Below, piece by piece: positions 32,441-45,121 of a stretch of DNA of 64,000 bases. Under the pieces are notes generated by a model. The model did not search any database. It saw only the letters and a list, made by a program, of their open reading frames with translations, and had not been told where the DNA came from. The position numbers and the translations under genes are program-made. Every line of letters begins with the position of its first letter. Position 1 is the first letter of the stretch. This DNA is from Mercurialis annua (taxonomy: Eukaryota > Streptophyta > Magnoliopsida > Malpighiales > Euphorbiaceae), in the NCBI RefSeq assembly GCF_937616625.2, contig NC_065575.1:1929501-1993500 (forward strand). The letters are read 5' to 3'.

Positions 32441-33684
32441 CAAAATTAAAGGCTTCCAGTTTCTGTTTTGACACTCAACAGTAAAATATCGATAAATTTA
32501 AGTATATATTGATAAATTTGACGTTTTAATTATATTTTATATTTTTCAAATATTTTACAAATTAAATGAGTTATACTATTATGTCGTGTTAGTCATATTA
32601 GTCGTGTTAATTGTACTATCCATTGCGTTAATCGTGTCTTATAGTGTTACTTATATAAATTTGTGTTGTATGAGGGTAGATAATATTTAACATTTTTAAC
32701 TAAGTGAGTCATATGCATGTTGATTCTAATTGTGTTAAAAACTTAAAAGAACGGACCAACACGACACGAACACGACTCCAACCCATTTTGACACTTTTAT
32801 TTAGTAACTTCGACACTATTTTGGGTATTTTTGAAAGTATCCCTAAAATAAAAGATGCAAGGGCTGGGCTACAAGCATTCGTTCCGGCCATAGTACTAGA
32901 CATGTTGGGCTAGACTTCAATAGTGTGATTGGCTATCGGATTTAAATTATTTTTTTATTGTAAATAGTTTTGCATATTTTTTGGCCAAAATAAAAAATTC
33001 TCAAATAATTTTGTTGACTATACATTATAGGATAATGTATTTTTTTTCATTTCGTAAATTAATAATAATTAGTATTAATTACAGAATAATCATAAACTTT
33101 ATTATCATTTTAACATGAACTTTAACTTTTTATAATTTAAAACATAAAGTAATAGTTCTTTTTACAGTTTATGATATTGATCAATTTTATGATAAAAAAA
33201 ATATCGATTATGCCAATGTTATGGAATCTATATCAATATTTGTTTACCTAACAATTACTCGGTGTTCTGAATTGTGAAACAATTATTCGGTGTTTAAAAT
33301 TATGAAAAACCAATTGTTTATGTTTTAAATTGCAAATATTAGAAGTTAAAATTTTAATTTATTATTATATCACTAATTAAAAACAAAAGCAAATGCCAAA
33401 AGAGACATATCAAGCAATTTTTTGATAAAGTGATAGTTTTTAAATTTAATAGCAAGAGAATTGCTTTTTGTGTAAAAGTGACATACATTTGCATTAATTC
33501 TTATCGGTTTGCAAAATTGACACATTGAAAATGAAATTTGAGGTCCTGATAAGTGATATCAATAAATAGCATCTATTCTTCTACATGCCTAAGTATCTAT
33601 TAGATTCTTTTTCTTTTAGTTAAAGGTTTTTCGAAGCTGAATTAAATTATGGTCCTTTCATTTAGATATTATGTTGTACAGAAG
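32441..33684. other. AT-rich spacer, nothing firm
   Basis: 32575-32660 has clustered tcgtgtta/gtcgtgtt units. A 69-residue frame on + and its 64-residue antisense frame at 32704-32913 match nothing I recognise. The DNA otherwise lacks features. Confidence 0.35.
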
Positions 33685-33872
33685 CATCTCCCGGATTAAG
33701 TGAGATCACGGGTTCGAACTTTATTCACGTATGCAGCCGTTTAAAATTTGGGATCAGAGTTTACCTCCCGCAAGGGACCTATCCGGCTCGAGTGGGGATT
33801 AGTCTGAATGTGAAAGGTTTAAAATTGTCGTTTCACAGTTATAATCCGTCCAGAACACCTCATAGTCATACT
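33685..33872 (+). mobile_element. SINE-like element, copy B
   Basis: Same blocks as copy A at 11136: gatcacgggttcgaac (B-box-like), atgcagccgtttaaaatttg, cctcccgcaagggacctatc, ggctcgagtggggattagt, gaatgtgaaaggttt, and a tail ending cagaacacctcatag. The A-box head is less clear than in copy A. Confidence 0.55.
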
Positions 33873-34903
33873 AAAAAATGTATACATACACATGAAACCC
33901 ATTAAATTGCGAATGAGTCACATTAATTTTAGGGCGATTTATATTTAAATTGTATCTTTAAGATTAGGTGCATGCTAATTCAGTTGACGCATATTTTGTA
34001 GCATGTATGAACTTTAATTTATGGAAAGTTTAACTAAATGCTTATAAAATTAAATTTTAAAAACATAAAATTGTAATTTGGAGATAAGTAAAAGATCACA
34101 TATATATCAATTTTTGAGGGAGTCATGCCCATGATGCCCTAGTAAAGATCCGCCTCTGCATGTGAATAAATTAATCTTTTTTGATTATTTATTAATTATT
34201 TAATATATAAATAATTAAAAAAACTATGCATTAAATAATTAATTTAATTAAGTTATATGTAAATGAAAAAGGAGATTTTTAATATTTTAACACTGTCATA
34301 ACAACTTAGAAAAATTATATAATTTAGAAAGTCGAACTTAATTCTTTTGAACAGAAGAAATAATTATATATAGCTTAAAATTATTTGAGTTTTAATCATG
34401 TCTCTAAATGTCTTTTACTGTCTTTATCAGCTTATTAAATTTTGGGACGACGGTCTTTATTGTCAGTATCATATCTCTGTATATCAGTATATGTATAATT
34501 TTTAATGAAAAACAAAATCCATAAACAAAAAGAAATGATCAAGAAAGTAAAATATTGTATACTCCTTATATTTTGATATATTATACTCATATCACACACT
34601 TGATCACTATTAATATTTATTTTTGAGCATATTTAGATTTTAAAACTTAAAATGATAAAAATAAGATCCAGAAGAAGAATAAAATGAAGTCAAATGAATT
34701 CTGTTAGCAAAGCTCTTATTCCATAAACAATTTACAAATGCCAATTACTTTTCCAAGCAGAAAAAGAATCATTGACTGAGAAGAAGAAAAACATTAAAAA
34801 TAAGAATTCTCCAATGTGTCAACTTATCAACTTTTTTTCTTTTCTTTTTTACAGACTAATAACAAGATTTCACATTAAATCATACTCTAAAACCAACTAC
34901 AGT
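33873..34903. other. Spacer 3' of the TRF-like gene
   Basis: No gene. 34115-34165 (gagggagtcatgcccatgatg, then gatccgcctctgcatg) resembles a hAT-type end without a partner. The final 40-100 bp before 34904 are probably the 3' UTR of the gene on the minus strand. Confidence 0.35.
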
Positions 34904-37900
34904 TTATGTGCTGCCCAACTCTTCACACAGGAGGAGGCAAGTTTCTGATTGTTGCTGTTTCACCTGTTGCTTAGCTTGTTGCTGGGACCAGTATGCGTGA
35001 GCCATTAGGACCCGGTCCAAGAGCTCCTGCGGGACCGGCTCTCCCCTCCTTTGTTGAGGGGCGATTCTCGCCGTGTGCACGAGCGTTTTCCATTTATCCT
35101 GCATAAACCACACCAAGGTCGTCAAGACTAGAGATGTAATCGAGTCAGAGTCCACAAACCGCCAAACTCGAGCTCGACTCTAAAATATGAAACTCGAAAC
35201 TCAACTCGACTCTATTATCTGTATAGATATTATAAATTAAACTTTAGTATAAGATAGAATAAATAAATTATCGGAAATTCAATTAGACTTGCAAGCCTGC
35301 CGAGTATCTTGATGCATAGCTCGAACTCAAACTCAACTTGATTAACATCCGAGTATTTTTCAAGTCACTTAGAGTCCAGTATTACATCTGCGGAAGCACG
35401 ATACTCTCAAGCAGACTACCAAGAAAACGTAAAGGAAAACTCGACTTTGCTTTTCAAAGAAGATTCAATAATTCATGTATTCGATTGGTGGGTAATGTAT
35501 CACAAAAGGGGAAAGTTGGAATTAAGAACTTTGTCAAAGAAGAGAGTAGATTACAAGTATAAAACAAGGAAGAGATTCCTTGTGGGACAGTTAAAGCTAC
35601 ACAGACCAGAAAAAGTATAAAATTCTATCTAATCATTTACCTGTCATACAAGCAACTGTTTTGTTGAACATATTAAACCAACTAAATGCCCTCATGAAAT
35701 GTGGACCCAAAAGCCACAAAGTCTGACATTTTTCAATTTTAAAAGACCAGATTAAAATATAATTTAGTTTAAGAAAAGTAAACAAATAGAAAGCAATAAA
35801 AAAAACCAGGATATGATAATATGAGCTGGAAGAGTGTGATCTAAGTAAACTCACCTTCAAATCCACATAAGTTCGGTGCTTTGCGTTGTCAAAAGCTCGC
35901 AGTTTAACATCCCGCCATCTGCGCATTAAAATATTAATAACATAAATACCAGTTATTTTAAAGATATGGAATGGGAAAAATAAGATGTATGAAATATATC
36001 AGGAAAAAACATTAATTCGATAATCTCAGATACTGAAATGGATCACACATATACCTCCCAGTTCCAAGTTTCTCAACTGCTTGCACCAATGCTTCAACTT
36101 CAGTAACAGAGAAAGGTCGACGAATTCGGCGTTGCACAATCTCGGATTGTTTCGACTTCCGGTGTGCTGGAGCCACAGCTAGCGTCTCTACATGCATTTC
36201 TGATAAGGGAATCAAAGCTTTTGAGCCGATTGTGCTTCTGTCAATCGACATATCAGTAGAAGAGGGAGCGGAATCATGGTCACTTTCCATGAAATTCCCT
36301 AAATTTGCTGCATGCTCTGGAGAACCACAAGATGTGGCTTGATGCATCATACTTCGAACAGGTGAATACCTGATCAAAAGAAGCATCAAACTTATTCATC
36401 AGCACAACTTGATAATTTACTCCTGGAGCCACATATAACACTTATCTCACCGTCGACAAGTTTCATCATTCATACACACATTCATAATACAGATAAGCAC
36501 TTCAGTTCTTCAGCAATGAAATAATATTTTTTCAATTCAACACTGCAAAAAAAATATCACAAGCCCTGCAATTACAACTTAAGCGCACTCAAAGAACTTA
36601 GACTTCCCCATAAATTAATCACAGTCATCATTCAGGGGAAAGACGTCAAAAAGTATACCAGGAATAAGAATTATAAAATGTAACCATAAACAGCTGATAA
36701 TAAAAAGGGTCAAATTCTCAGCATGTCGGAATATTTCCAAATTACCTGCTTAAAGGTTGTGGTGCATCACAAGAAAGCAGAAATGATGAGTCTTGAGGAC
36801 TCAAAGAAGGGGGAGGTTGAGAAGGATTAGGTTCCAGACTAAAACCTAAAGCATCCAACTGATTACTGTGAGCAATTCCAGTCTGCGTTAACGTTTTATT
36901 GTCATCCCGAACCTTTTTTCCCTGAAGAAGCACACCAATACGTAGTCCACCTCCAAGTATAGCAGTCACAGCATCCATAACAGTCCTCTATGGAAAAAAA
37001 TGACACAATATCAGAATATAAATTAGAGATCAAGCGTCATATTAAAAAAAAAACAGCAGATTATGAGGTAGTCCATCAATTAAATAATACTGTTATACCT
37101 TTAATAAACCAACAGTTGCATTTTCCGGAATCTCAATGAACAGCTCCGGTACCTTGAAAGACTTTATCCTAAGCTTCACTGAGTAAAAGCAATACACCTT
37201 GATTTAAGAACCTCTTTGAGTACAAAAGAGCACATACATATGAATGACTCCTCATACCGTGGGAATCCCTAGGTTGGAATGAATTGCGGTGACCTGCAAC
37301 TGAAGATGAGGCTGCAGTTGCTGCAAAACAAAATAGGATTTCTTAACATAAGAATTTATATAAGAAAATATCCCAGATAATAAATCAGACATCGTAAAAT
37401 ATACCTTCACGCATCTTATGATAGAAAACAGCAGCATCTCTGTTATTGTGCTTCTTGGACGAATCAGACGATAATTTTTTACAAATTCCTTCTTCAGAAT
37501 TTGATTGTGAACCGCAGACAAAATGTCTCCTCTTTTTGAAAGGATATAACCTTTCCGATCTCTGATAATTGTAATAGTTTTTCCTTTTATGGTAAAGAGG
37601 TTTCAAGTCACCATCTGCATGCACCAAAAGACATTCCATTAAGAAAATGGATGATTGAATTTAGTAGAAATCGGCATATGCCAATATAAAGCATGAGCAT
37701 TTATTTAAAAATTAAAACATAAATCCTCGGTTTACCTGTGTTGGTAAGCGTCAAATCCTTCAGTCTCGGAGCTACTTTCCAGTATTTCGAGGCCAAAATT
37801 TTCCTTATTCTTCGATCTCCACTCTGTGGTCCTGGCCTATAGAATTTTTTAGTGGTGCTAGGGTGAGTACACCCAGAAGAGTTTTCGTCATCATCTCTAC

Positions 37901-38578
37901 TATCTACAATTACATCATCCCTGTTTGTGGGATAAGAACTAAGGGAAACATGTTTATTAGCCACAGTGTCATTAAACACCTTCACAGATTTTGGGGGCTC
38001 ATCTTTAATTATTTTTTTAGTTTCACTCTCTAATTTACAGTCGCTCAACTTTTTGGCATCAAACTTCTCTGCACAGTCAGAAGTTGCTACCGGAGAAGCT
38101 AATCCTAAATTGAGATCACTAGAACATCGATTTTGTTCGTTACCTTGGGAGACAATCTCGGAAACAAAGAAACTTCTACCACGGTTATCATGATCATGAG
38201 CTTCGACTTTCATACCATTTCCTTTACATTCCTTTTTAACAGTATTATTCACAACAGTGCACTGATCTTTGTCCGCGGAAGTATTACTAGAACTAGGAGT
38301 ACTTACTTTCTCATGCAACAAGTTTCCGGCTACAATGGCCAATAAGTCAAATGCGCACATTTGATTCTCGTCAGCTTTCTTCTTAAAGGAGCCTCGCCTC
38401 TAAAACAAATCCAAATATAATAAAATTTTATCAGGCTTTCGATCGTAGACGATGATATCGAGCATATCATAAAGGTAATAACGGCAGAATGGATTACCCT
38501 AACCGATCTGGTAGCGCGAGGTGTAGGAGGAACCTGGTATCCATTAAATCCGTAATCTAACCTCTTCTGCAACACCAT
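34904..38578 (-). CDS. TRF-like telomere-repeat-binding protein (Myb/SANT with plant telobox)
   Basis: Nine coding exons, minus strand: 38578-38498, 38399-37736, 37614-37405, 37320-37258, 37178-37099, 36987-36746, 36369-36055, 35918-35855, 35098-34904. All junctions are GT..AG, phases agree, and the sum is 1914 nt (637 aa), normal for the TRP/TRFL family. The start MVLQKRLDYGFNGYQVP and the following RRRGSFKKK...MCAFDLLA are family hallmarks. A ubiquitin-like region starts VKLRIKSFKVPELFIEIP (about residue 340) and includes GVLLQGKKVRD. The C-terminal Myb begins RRPFSVTEVEALV (about 530); the telobox VDLKDKWKTL spans the last intron (about 570-579), followed by the plant Myb-extension around PQELLDRVLMAHAYW. 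Family members bind TTTAGGG telomeric repeats in the nucleus. Context suggests a TRFL2-like orthologue; not proven. Confidence 0.93.
35099..35854 (-). mobile_element. Last intron of the TRF-like gene, with a probable TIR insertion
   Basis: The 756-bp intron separates the two halves of the telobox. Within it, about 35131-35390 begins gagatgtaatcgagtcagag and ends ttagagtccagtattacatctg; the outer agatgtaat/attacatct are inverted, and the inside holds repeated aactcga/ctcgagctcgact motifs. It looks like a short TIR element. No target duplication was found. Confidence 0.4.
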
Positions 38579-38655
38579 ATCTCAGGGATCATACCACGAA
38601 GGAAACATCACAAACAGCGAAACAGCAATTCCAGATTCTCCAATTCTCTAAGAAC

Positions 38656-39658
38656 CTAAAAAAGTTGCAACAAAATGAACGTAAGCATCGGATGCGGGCC
38701 CATTCCATTAATTCATAACTAATTACAAAATTTGCTGATGAACATTTATGAAAATAGAAAGTCCAACAACAGAAGATATAATTTCACACAAACTCACAAT
38801 TTAAAGTATAAAGATCAATACTTTACACATTGTTCGGGAAAGAAGAAAATGTTAAAGAAAAGGAAAATCACAATCAGTGGAAGCAATCAAAATCATTTCT
38901 TTTGGCAAATAAATATCTTCAGTTATAAATTGACATCATGGAATTGGAATTTGCTAAATCCATCAAATTAAAATATCTTATCATAATTTTGAGGCTCATA
39001 ATCCTCACAGAAATATTCATCTGAAAACTAATCCACAAAAACAATAAAACATGACAGAAAGGTACAATTTGATGATCAGATCCTTATGATCTAACCAAAA
39101 CATTAATTTCACAAGCAAAACTCACTGATTAAACAGAAAAATAATAATCAAGTAAAATTCATGAAATTGAAAAATGATAAAATCAGAAGAATTTAGAATT
39201 AAGTAGTAAAACCACAACAAAACCCTTACATAGAGGATCAGAAGTAAGAGAATTGTTTAAAAATGAAATTAATAAAAAGAAATTAAATCAGTTCAGACAT
39301 GTTGTGCAGAAAATTCTGTTGAAATTCAGACAAAACTAAATTTAGAAGATCTAAACCCCAAATCCAATTTATGATAAAGATTCAAAATTTATTACTTTAA
39401 AACACAAATTATAGAATTTTTGCAACAAAATTTTGATCTACAAATCAGATCAAAACAAAAACACAAATCTACTGTGCATTTTATAAAAACAAGTTGTAAA
39501 AGTGAAAAAAAATTAAAAAGGCTTAAACTTTTATATTTTGGGTTCCAAAATTCACATTTTCCTTCACTTTCCCATCATTTTCCCAGAAACCAAACACCCA
39601 TTTAAAAAAAAAACAGAAACTTTCAAACAAAATTATGAATCAACACCCACAAACTTAC
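38656..39658 (-). other. Probable leader intron of the TRF-like gene
   Basis: A consensus donor GAG|GTAAGT (GT at 39658-39657) and an acceptor TTTTTTAG|GTTC (AG at 38657-38656) lie on the coding strand upstream of the ATG. The 78 bp between acceptor and ATG contain no competing ATG. Inferred from splice signals only. Confidence 0.5.
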
Positions 39659-39892
39659 CTCTTAACTATGATTTTTATGTTCAAAGGTCACAACTTTACC
39701 CTTACAAACCAAAATTGCAACAGAATTTCTCAAAAAGATCAAAACTTTCCACAAACTTTTCTCTCATTTTCTATCCCATAATTCTCCGAGAAAATTGTTA
39801 AAATTTTCTTAGTAACCAAACAATAAATAAAAAGTTTCTCTGTGATTGCAAAACCCTCTAAAACCACCCAACCATGTTGCTTAAACCCAGAG

Positions 39893-39900
39893 TTCTTATA
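39893..39900 (-). promoter_or_regulatory. Candidate TATA box of the TRF-like gene
   Basis: TATAAGAA on the minus strand, followed downstream by a pyrimidine-rich leader and the leader-intron donor at 39658. Confidence 0.35.
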
Positions 39901-40227
39901 CCATTGACCCTTTATTACCGAACCTATCGGTAATGGGTTCGGAGTGGACCGGCTATAGCCGGTTTTTCAAACTACCTAAAGACCGGTTCTTCCTTTTTGG
40001 GTGACCCACTAGTATGTTTATCAGTTTGAGATACTGACACGTGTGTCTTTTGCTTGAATCCTGTGGTTATCTTTTATCTTTTTTTACGAGAAAAACGTTC
40101 CATCACTAGTGTAGGATTTTTGTCTTTTCTTCTTTTATTTTTTTATTTGTATCAAAAACATTATTGATATATAAATTATTATTTATGTTGAAAAAAAATA
40201 ACTTAACCTTAGTTGTTTTTATAATAA

Positions 40228-40643
40228 CTAGTCTCGCTTTGCGTGCTATGCACGTGGCTCGTAACGTAACTCGTCAATTCATGTATTATTATTTTAAAAC
40301 AAAATTAAAAAAATCAAATTAATTTTTTTTGTAAATTTACACATAACTAACAAAGATTTGGATAATATTAATTGGGTTGCTAGTGTAATCAAACTAAAAG
40401 ATTGATATTCCTATTAATTTGGAAAAAATTAGCTATTTTTTCTATACTCAATTAATATTCCTCTATCATGATACAATTTTATTTTAACTAAAACTCTAAT
40501 TATAATATTTTTTTAGTAATTAATTAAATAACTAATTTGTTAATGACTATAAAACCGTTATTTAATATAGATTAAAAAGGATTATTCGGTAAATTTGCCT
40601 GTCCCCCCCCCCCCCCTATCCGTGCTTTTATATATAGTATAGA
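40228..40643 (-). mobile_element. Short non-autonomous Helitron, copy A
   Basis: On the minus strand it begins TCTATACTATATATAAAAGC and ends CTAG, inserted between host A and T as Helitrons do. A hairpin cgtgc-ata-gcacg lies just inside the 3' end. It is the same family as copy B at 48955-49434, in opposite orientation, 416 bp long. A 14-base C run at 40603-40616 replaces the 7-base run in copy B. No Rep/helicase is encoded. Confidence 0.85.
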
Positions 40644-41480
40644 TATGTAATAATAGCTAATTATTGGAGTAATAAATATTTATTTAAATTTAGATTAAAA
40701 ATATATTTATCAATTTTCTGATATAGATGTTTATTAGTGAGCCAAAATTTAAATTATTATATTATCAATAAAGTCACAAAAGTAATTAACAATGACAGAA
40801 ATTTAAAATTGTACAAAAATATTCAAATCACTAAATTTTAATAAATACAATTAAACAATCATCCATTAATTGCACTATATATAATAATTTTCTTGACAAA
40901 CATTGAGATATAGTATTGTAACAAATTATATGGTATTATTGTATGTTAGCTATTAGTATAATTTAATTTTACTTTATTTATAATAAATAGAATAATTTTA
41001 TATTTTAATTTATTTTATTGAGATATAAACTAATTTATATGATTTTTTAAAGAATATCTATAATGTAAAATGTTAACGGATCAAATAACATTTTTTGGTT
41101 TAATATTTTTTTTCTTGATTTTATTTTTGAAAATTAACCCCACGTAACAAAATTGCATTACATATTAATACTATCCTATTTAAGATATATATACCTAATT
41201 TACATTAACCCGCCTTATATGCCAATAAAAAATAAATACATTAATAATTATTTTTTAATATATATAATTTTAAAGGAAAATTGGATTAATGAATTTTTGT
41301 CACATCAAAAGAGACATTAAAAATGACATAAAATTATGAGTTAAATAGCATTTTCCTTTATATTATCATGGTTTAAAATTCTCTAGACTTCTAAGTTTAA
41401 CTTATAACAACAACATTAACTCCTAAATTATTTATAGTACCAATAAAATTATTTATTGATATTTTGACTTATGAGAATAT
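40644..41480. other. AT-rich spacer
   Basis: No gene and no complete element seen. Confidence 0.4.
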
Positions 41481-42645
41481 AATTGGACTTACATTGATGT
41501 TCGAGGACATGGGCGGGCATCCATACGAGGTACGACTAGCTCCTACGGTTGGTGCAATTGTCATAATTATTTATTGGTTTCTTTCAGTAGTCCATGTGAG
41601 CCGTTCTGTAGTACGTGATGTTGAATGGGCTTGTAAACGGCACGGGGATTACCCTCGTGGGGGTATATTTTTGTGTTGCTTGGGTTGATTGCAATGTTTC
41701 CTCCATATGCTTTTTGTGTGTCCTCGTTTGGGTTTGGGCGTACTTTACTGGTTTTAGTGCGATAACAGGTTCATCGAGTGACCGATGATATGGGTACTTT
41801 TGGTTTTTTTTATCGTACGACTCTTAGTGCTGCTCTGCATATTTCATCACCTGACTTATCGTTCTTCAAGTTTGGGGTTCTGGTGCTTGTATTTATGTTG
41901 TCTTTTATTAGATGGTGTCTAGGTACTGAGCTTCCGGCTAGTAGAAGGGTGTGATTTACTTTTACATTGTGTTAGAAGATAATAGGATTTAGATTATGCT
42001 TTTAGTGATGAACTTATACAGTAATCTATTTAGAAAGTTATGTTTTACTTAGTATCAAGTGGAATGTGTATAAACTATACATGTTTATAGACTTGGTATC
42101 CGTCCAAGCCCGGTGCTTAGAGTTGGACAATAATTTTTTGTACCAAACCTGGCCTGACCCCGTAACAAGTCCGTTATTTTATGGATGAATTTTGGCTTTC
42201 ATTTTCATAAAATTTACATGTAAGCCCGTCCAAACCCGCAAAAGTATTGTGTTAGGGCCGAGTTTGGATAGGAAATGTAAATCCCGAGACGGGCTCGGGC
42301 CGGACTTAGACTTGTAAAAAAATTAAAAAAAACCCACCTGTCCGAACTCGGCCCATGAATTTAGTATAAACATATATCTACGAAGTATTACTAATGGATA
42401 CGTAAAGTTCTAAAAAATAAATAAAAATTAACTCATTAAATCATAAAATTTTATAGATATATAAACTTTATTATTTATACTAATATGAACCTAAAAATTT
42501 AATTGAAATTAATTTTAATAAATTAAATTATTTGATTTAGTTTATTACATCCAAGATAAATAGAAAGGTTAAAATAATAAAAAGAAATAAAATATTGAAC
42601 CATATCCATTTTTAAATAGAAAATATAGTTTTTATAAGTGTCGCA
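41481..42645 (+). repeat. Tandem unit 1 of an unidentified ~1.35-kb repeat
   Basis: Matches 42815-43998 throughout. Landmarks 1352 bp apart include gttcgaggacatgggcgg (41501 and 42853), then gtacgtgatgttgaatggg, cggcacggggattaccctcg, gtgcgataacagg, atcgtacgactcttagtgct and gagcttccgg. The last 500 bp contain gcccg-rich blocks (caagcccggtgcttag, ccgtccaaacccgc) of a kind widespread in plant repeats. A 74-residue frame (41464-41688) holds a hydrophobic stretch (VGAIVIIIYWFLSVV) and WACKRHGDYPRGG. I do not recognise the family. Confidence 0.75.
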
Positions 42646-42814
42646 ACAGTGTATCGGTACGAGGTACGACTAGCTCATACGGTTGGTACAATTGTCATTA
42701 TAGTTTCTTGGTTTCTTTTAGTAGTCCCTGCGACTCATCATGCAGTACGTGATGTTCATCAGAGCTATTGTCAGTAGCGACAACATATAAATATGTTATT
42801 TGTGGGCTGTATTG
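42646..42814 (+). repeat. Partial tandem unit between units 1 and 2
   Basis: Repeats only the segment tacgaggtacgactagctca to agtacgtgatgtt, then switches into cagagctattgtcagtagcg and the lead-in to the next unit. Its frame reads YEVRLAHTVGTIVIIVSWFL, so the membrane-like stretch is the part that was copied. Confidence 0.65.
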
Positions 42815-43998
42815 GAGATTATTGCGCTGGCGATCATTGCACTTACATTGATGTTCGAGGACATGGGCGGGCATCGATACGAGGTACGACTAGCTCATAC
42901 GATTGGTGCAATTGTCATAATTATTTCTTTGTTTCTTTTAGTAGTTCCTGCGAGCTATCATGTAGTACGTGATGTTGAATGGGCTTGTAAACGGCACGGG
43001 GATTACCCTCGTGGGGGTATATTTTTTTGCTGCTTGGTTTGATTGCTATGTTTTTTCCATATGCTTTTTGTGTGTCCTCGTTAGGGTTTGGGTGTACTTT
43101 ACTGGTTTAGTGCGATAACAGGTTTATCGAGTGACCGATGATATGGGTATTTTTGGCTTTTTTTTTATCGTACGACTCTTAGTGCTTATCTGCATATTTT
43201 ATCACCTGACTTATCGTTCTTTAGGTTTGGAGTTCCGGTGCTTGTATTTATGTTGGCTTTTATTCGATGATGTCTAGGTATTGAGCTTCCGGTTAGTAGG
43301 AGGGTGTGATTTACTTTTACGGAAGATAATAGGATTTAGATTATGCTTTTAATGATGAACTTATACAGTAATGTATTTAGAAAGTTCTGTTTTACTTAGT
43401 ATAAAGTGGAATGTGTATAAACTATACATGTTCATAGGCTTGGTATTCGTACAAGCCCGGTGCTTAGGGCCGAGCTTGGACAATGATTTTTTGTACCAAA
43501 CCTAGCCTAACCCCGCAAAAAGTCCATTATTTTATAGACGAATTTTGGCTTTCATTTTTATAAAATTTACACGTAAGTCCGTCCAAACCCGATACAAACC
43601 CGCAAAAGTATTGTGTTAGGGTCAGGTTTGGATAGGAAATGTAAAGCCCGAGAAGAGGGCCGGACTTAGCCTTGTAAAAAAATTAAAAAACCCACCGGTC
43701 CTAACTCGGCCCATTAATTTAGTATAAACATATAGCTGTGAAGTATTACTAATGGAAAAGTTCTAGAAAATAAATAAAAATTAATTCATTAAATCATAAA
43801 GTTTTATAGATATACAGATTTTATTATTTATATTAATATGAATTTAAAAATTTAATTGAAATTTAATACAATAAATTAAATTATTTGATTTAGTTTATTA
43901 CATCCAAGATAAATAAAAAAGCTAAAAAAATAAAATGAAATAAAATATTGGATCATATCTATTTTTAAATAGAAAATATAATTTTTGTAAGTGTCGCA
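42815..43998 (+). repeat. Tandem unit 2 of the unidentified ~1.35-kb repeat
   Basis: The counterpart of 41481-42645. Its 80-residue frame (42800-43042) includes LTLMFEDMGGHRYEVRLAHT, IGAIVIIISLFLLVVPAS and ACKRHGDYPRGGIF. In another frame directly downstream the text IFLLLGLIAMFFPYAFCVSS continues as a hydrophobic segment, suggesting a decayed multi-pass membrane reading frame broken by a small shift. Inference only. Confidence 0.7.
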
Positions 43999-45121
43999 TC
44001 ACTGTGCAAATAAGTATGTCATGCACTATATTTCTATCACTTTGTGCCAAGTCGGATAAAGAGATGATTTTCCATCGTGGCAAAAGTGTCGGTCTCTATT
44101 GGTTGCTTTTTGGTCAGCATTATCTCATAATAAATCATTTAATTTATAATCAATGCTTTATTTCGTATAGAAAATGGTACGGTCACTATCATTTAAAAAT
44201 ATCCAATAATTATTTTTAAGAAATTGTGTGACGGCGAGAGAAGCATTTCCGTTATAGATATCGTTGACGGAGCGGGTTACGTGGCAGGTAAAGCACCAAC
44301 ATAGATAACGGCGTTTTGTTTGAAAGGATAAGTAGTGTGGTGGTGGGACCAAATTCTATGTGGACCCTATAACTTGAAAATGATAAACTTTGAATAATAG
44401 GTCAAATTTTAGACGTAAACTAAAAGAAATATTCATTTTCAAATTTTATTTCTTTACTTTGTGGTAAAAGTAAAAATTAACAGTAGAACTGACACGTGGA
44501 TACCGATAAAAGTGAGTTGCCACGTGAGGGCTTTATTTTAAAAAATAAATTTATTATAAACTAAACTTCAAAAATTAAAATATAAATAATACTATAAACG
44601 TAAATGATTTTTATAAACGAGTGAGTCATTTAAGATCAAATAATGATACTTTCAAACAGCCGCTATCTATATTAGCCATCAAATAGACAACTCAAATACA
44701 CGTAAATTGTACAAATAAGAACTCAATTTTTAAAGAAACTAAAAAATTAGAATAAACAAATTTTTACTTCAATTTCCTCTCATCAATAAAGAGAAATTTT
44801 TTTATTTATAAAATTTGATAATTTTCTTTAAAAATGAAATAAAAATATTTGTGACCAACATTTTTTAATATATGTTTAAAGTTTTGATTCCTATGCCAAA
44901 ATTAAAAATGTCCAATCATAGCCATAATATAAAATTACTCTGCCATCAAATGTATAGCTACGATTACTTTGTTTTTGAAAAAAAGAATTATTCATTTATC
45001 ATTGTCGGATTATAATGACTGTCATCTGATAATAAAATAAATAAAGTAAACTAAACATAAAAAACCATAAAAAAAATCATATAAAATATATTTTTCATAA
45101 GACAAATTTTTTATTAAGTTT
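43999..45121. other. Spacer with ACGTG-box cluster
   Basis: No supported gene. 44275-44530 holds several ACGT-core motifs: ttacgtggca (44277), gacacgtgg (44490) and gccacgtgag (44519), in DNA less AT-rich than its surroundings. This could be an orphan promoter fragment. AT-rich elsewhere. Confidence 0.35.

Noticed and set aside
41464..43042. The 74- and 80-residue frames as functional genes
   Set aside because: No full-length frame, no recognisable family and clear tandem-repeat context; kept as a repeat and a finding.
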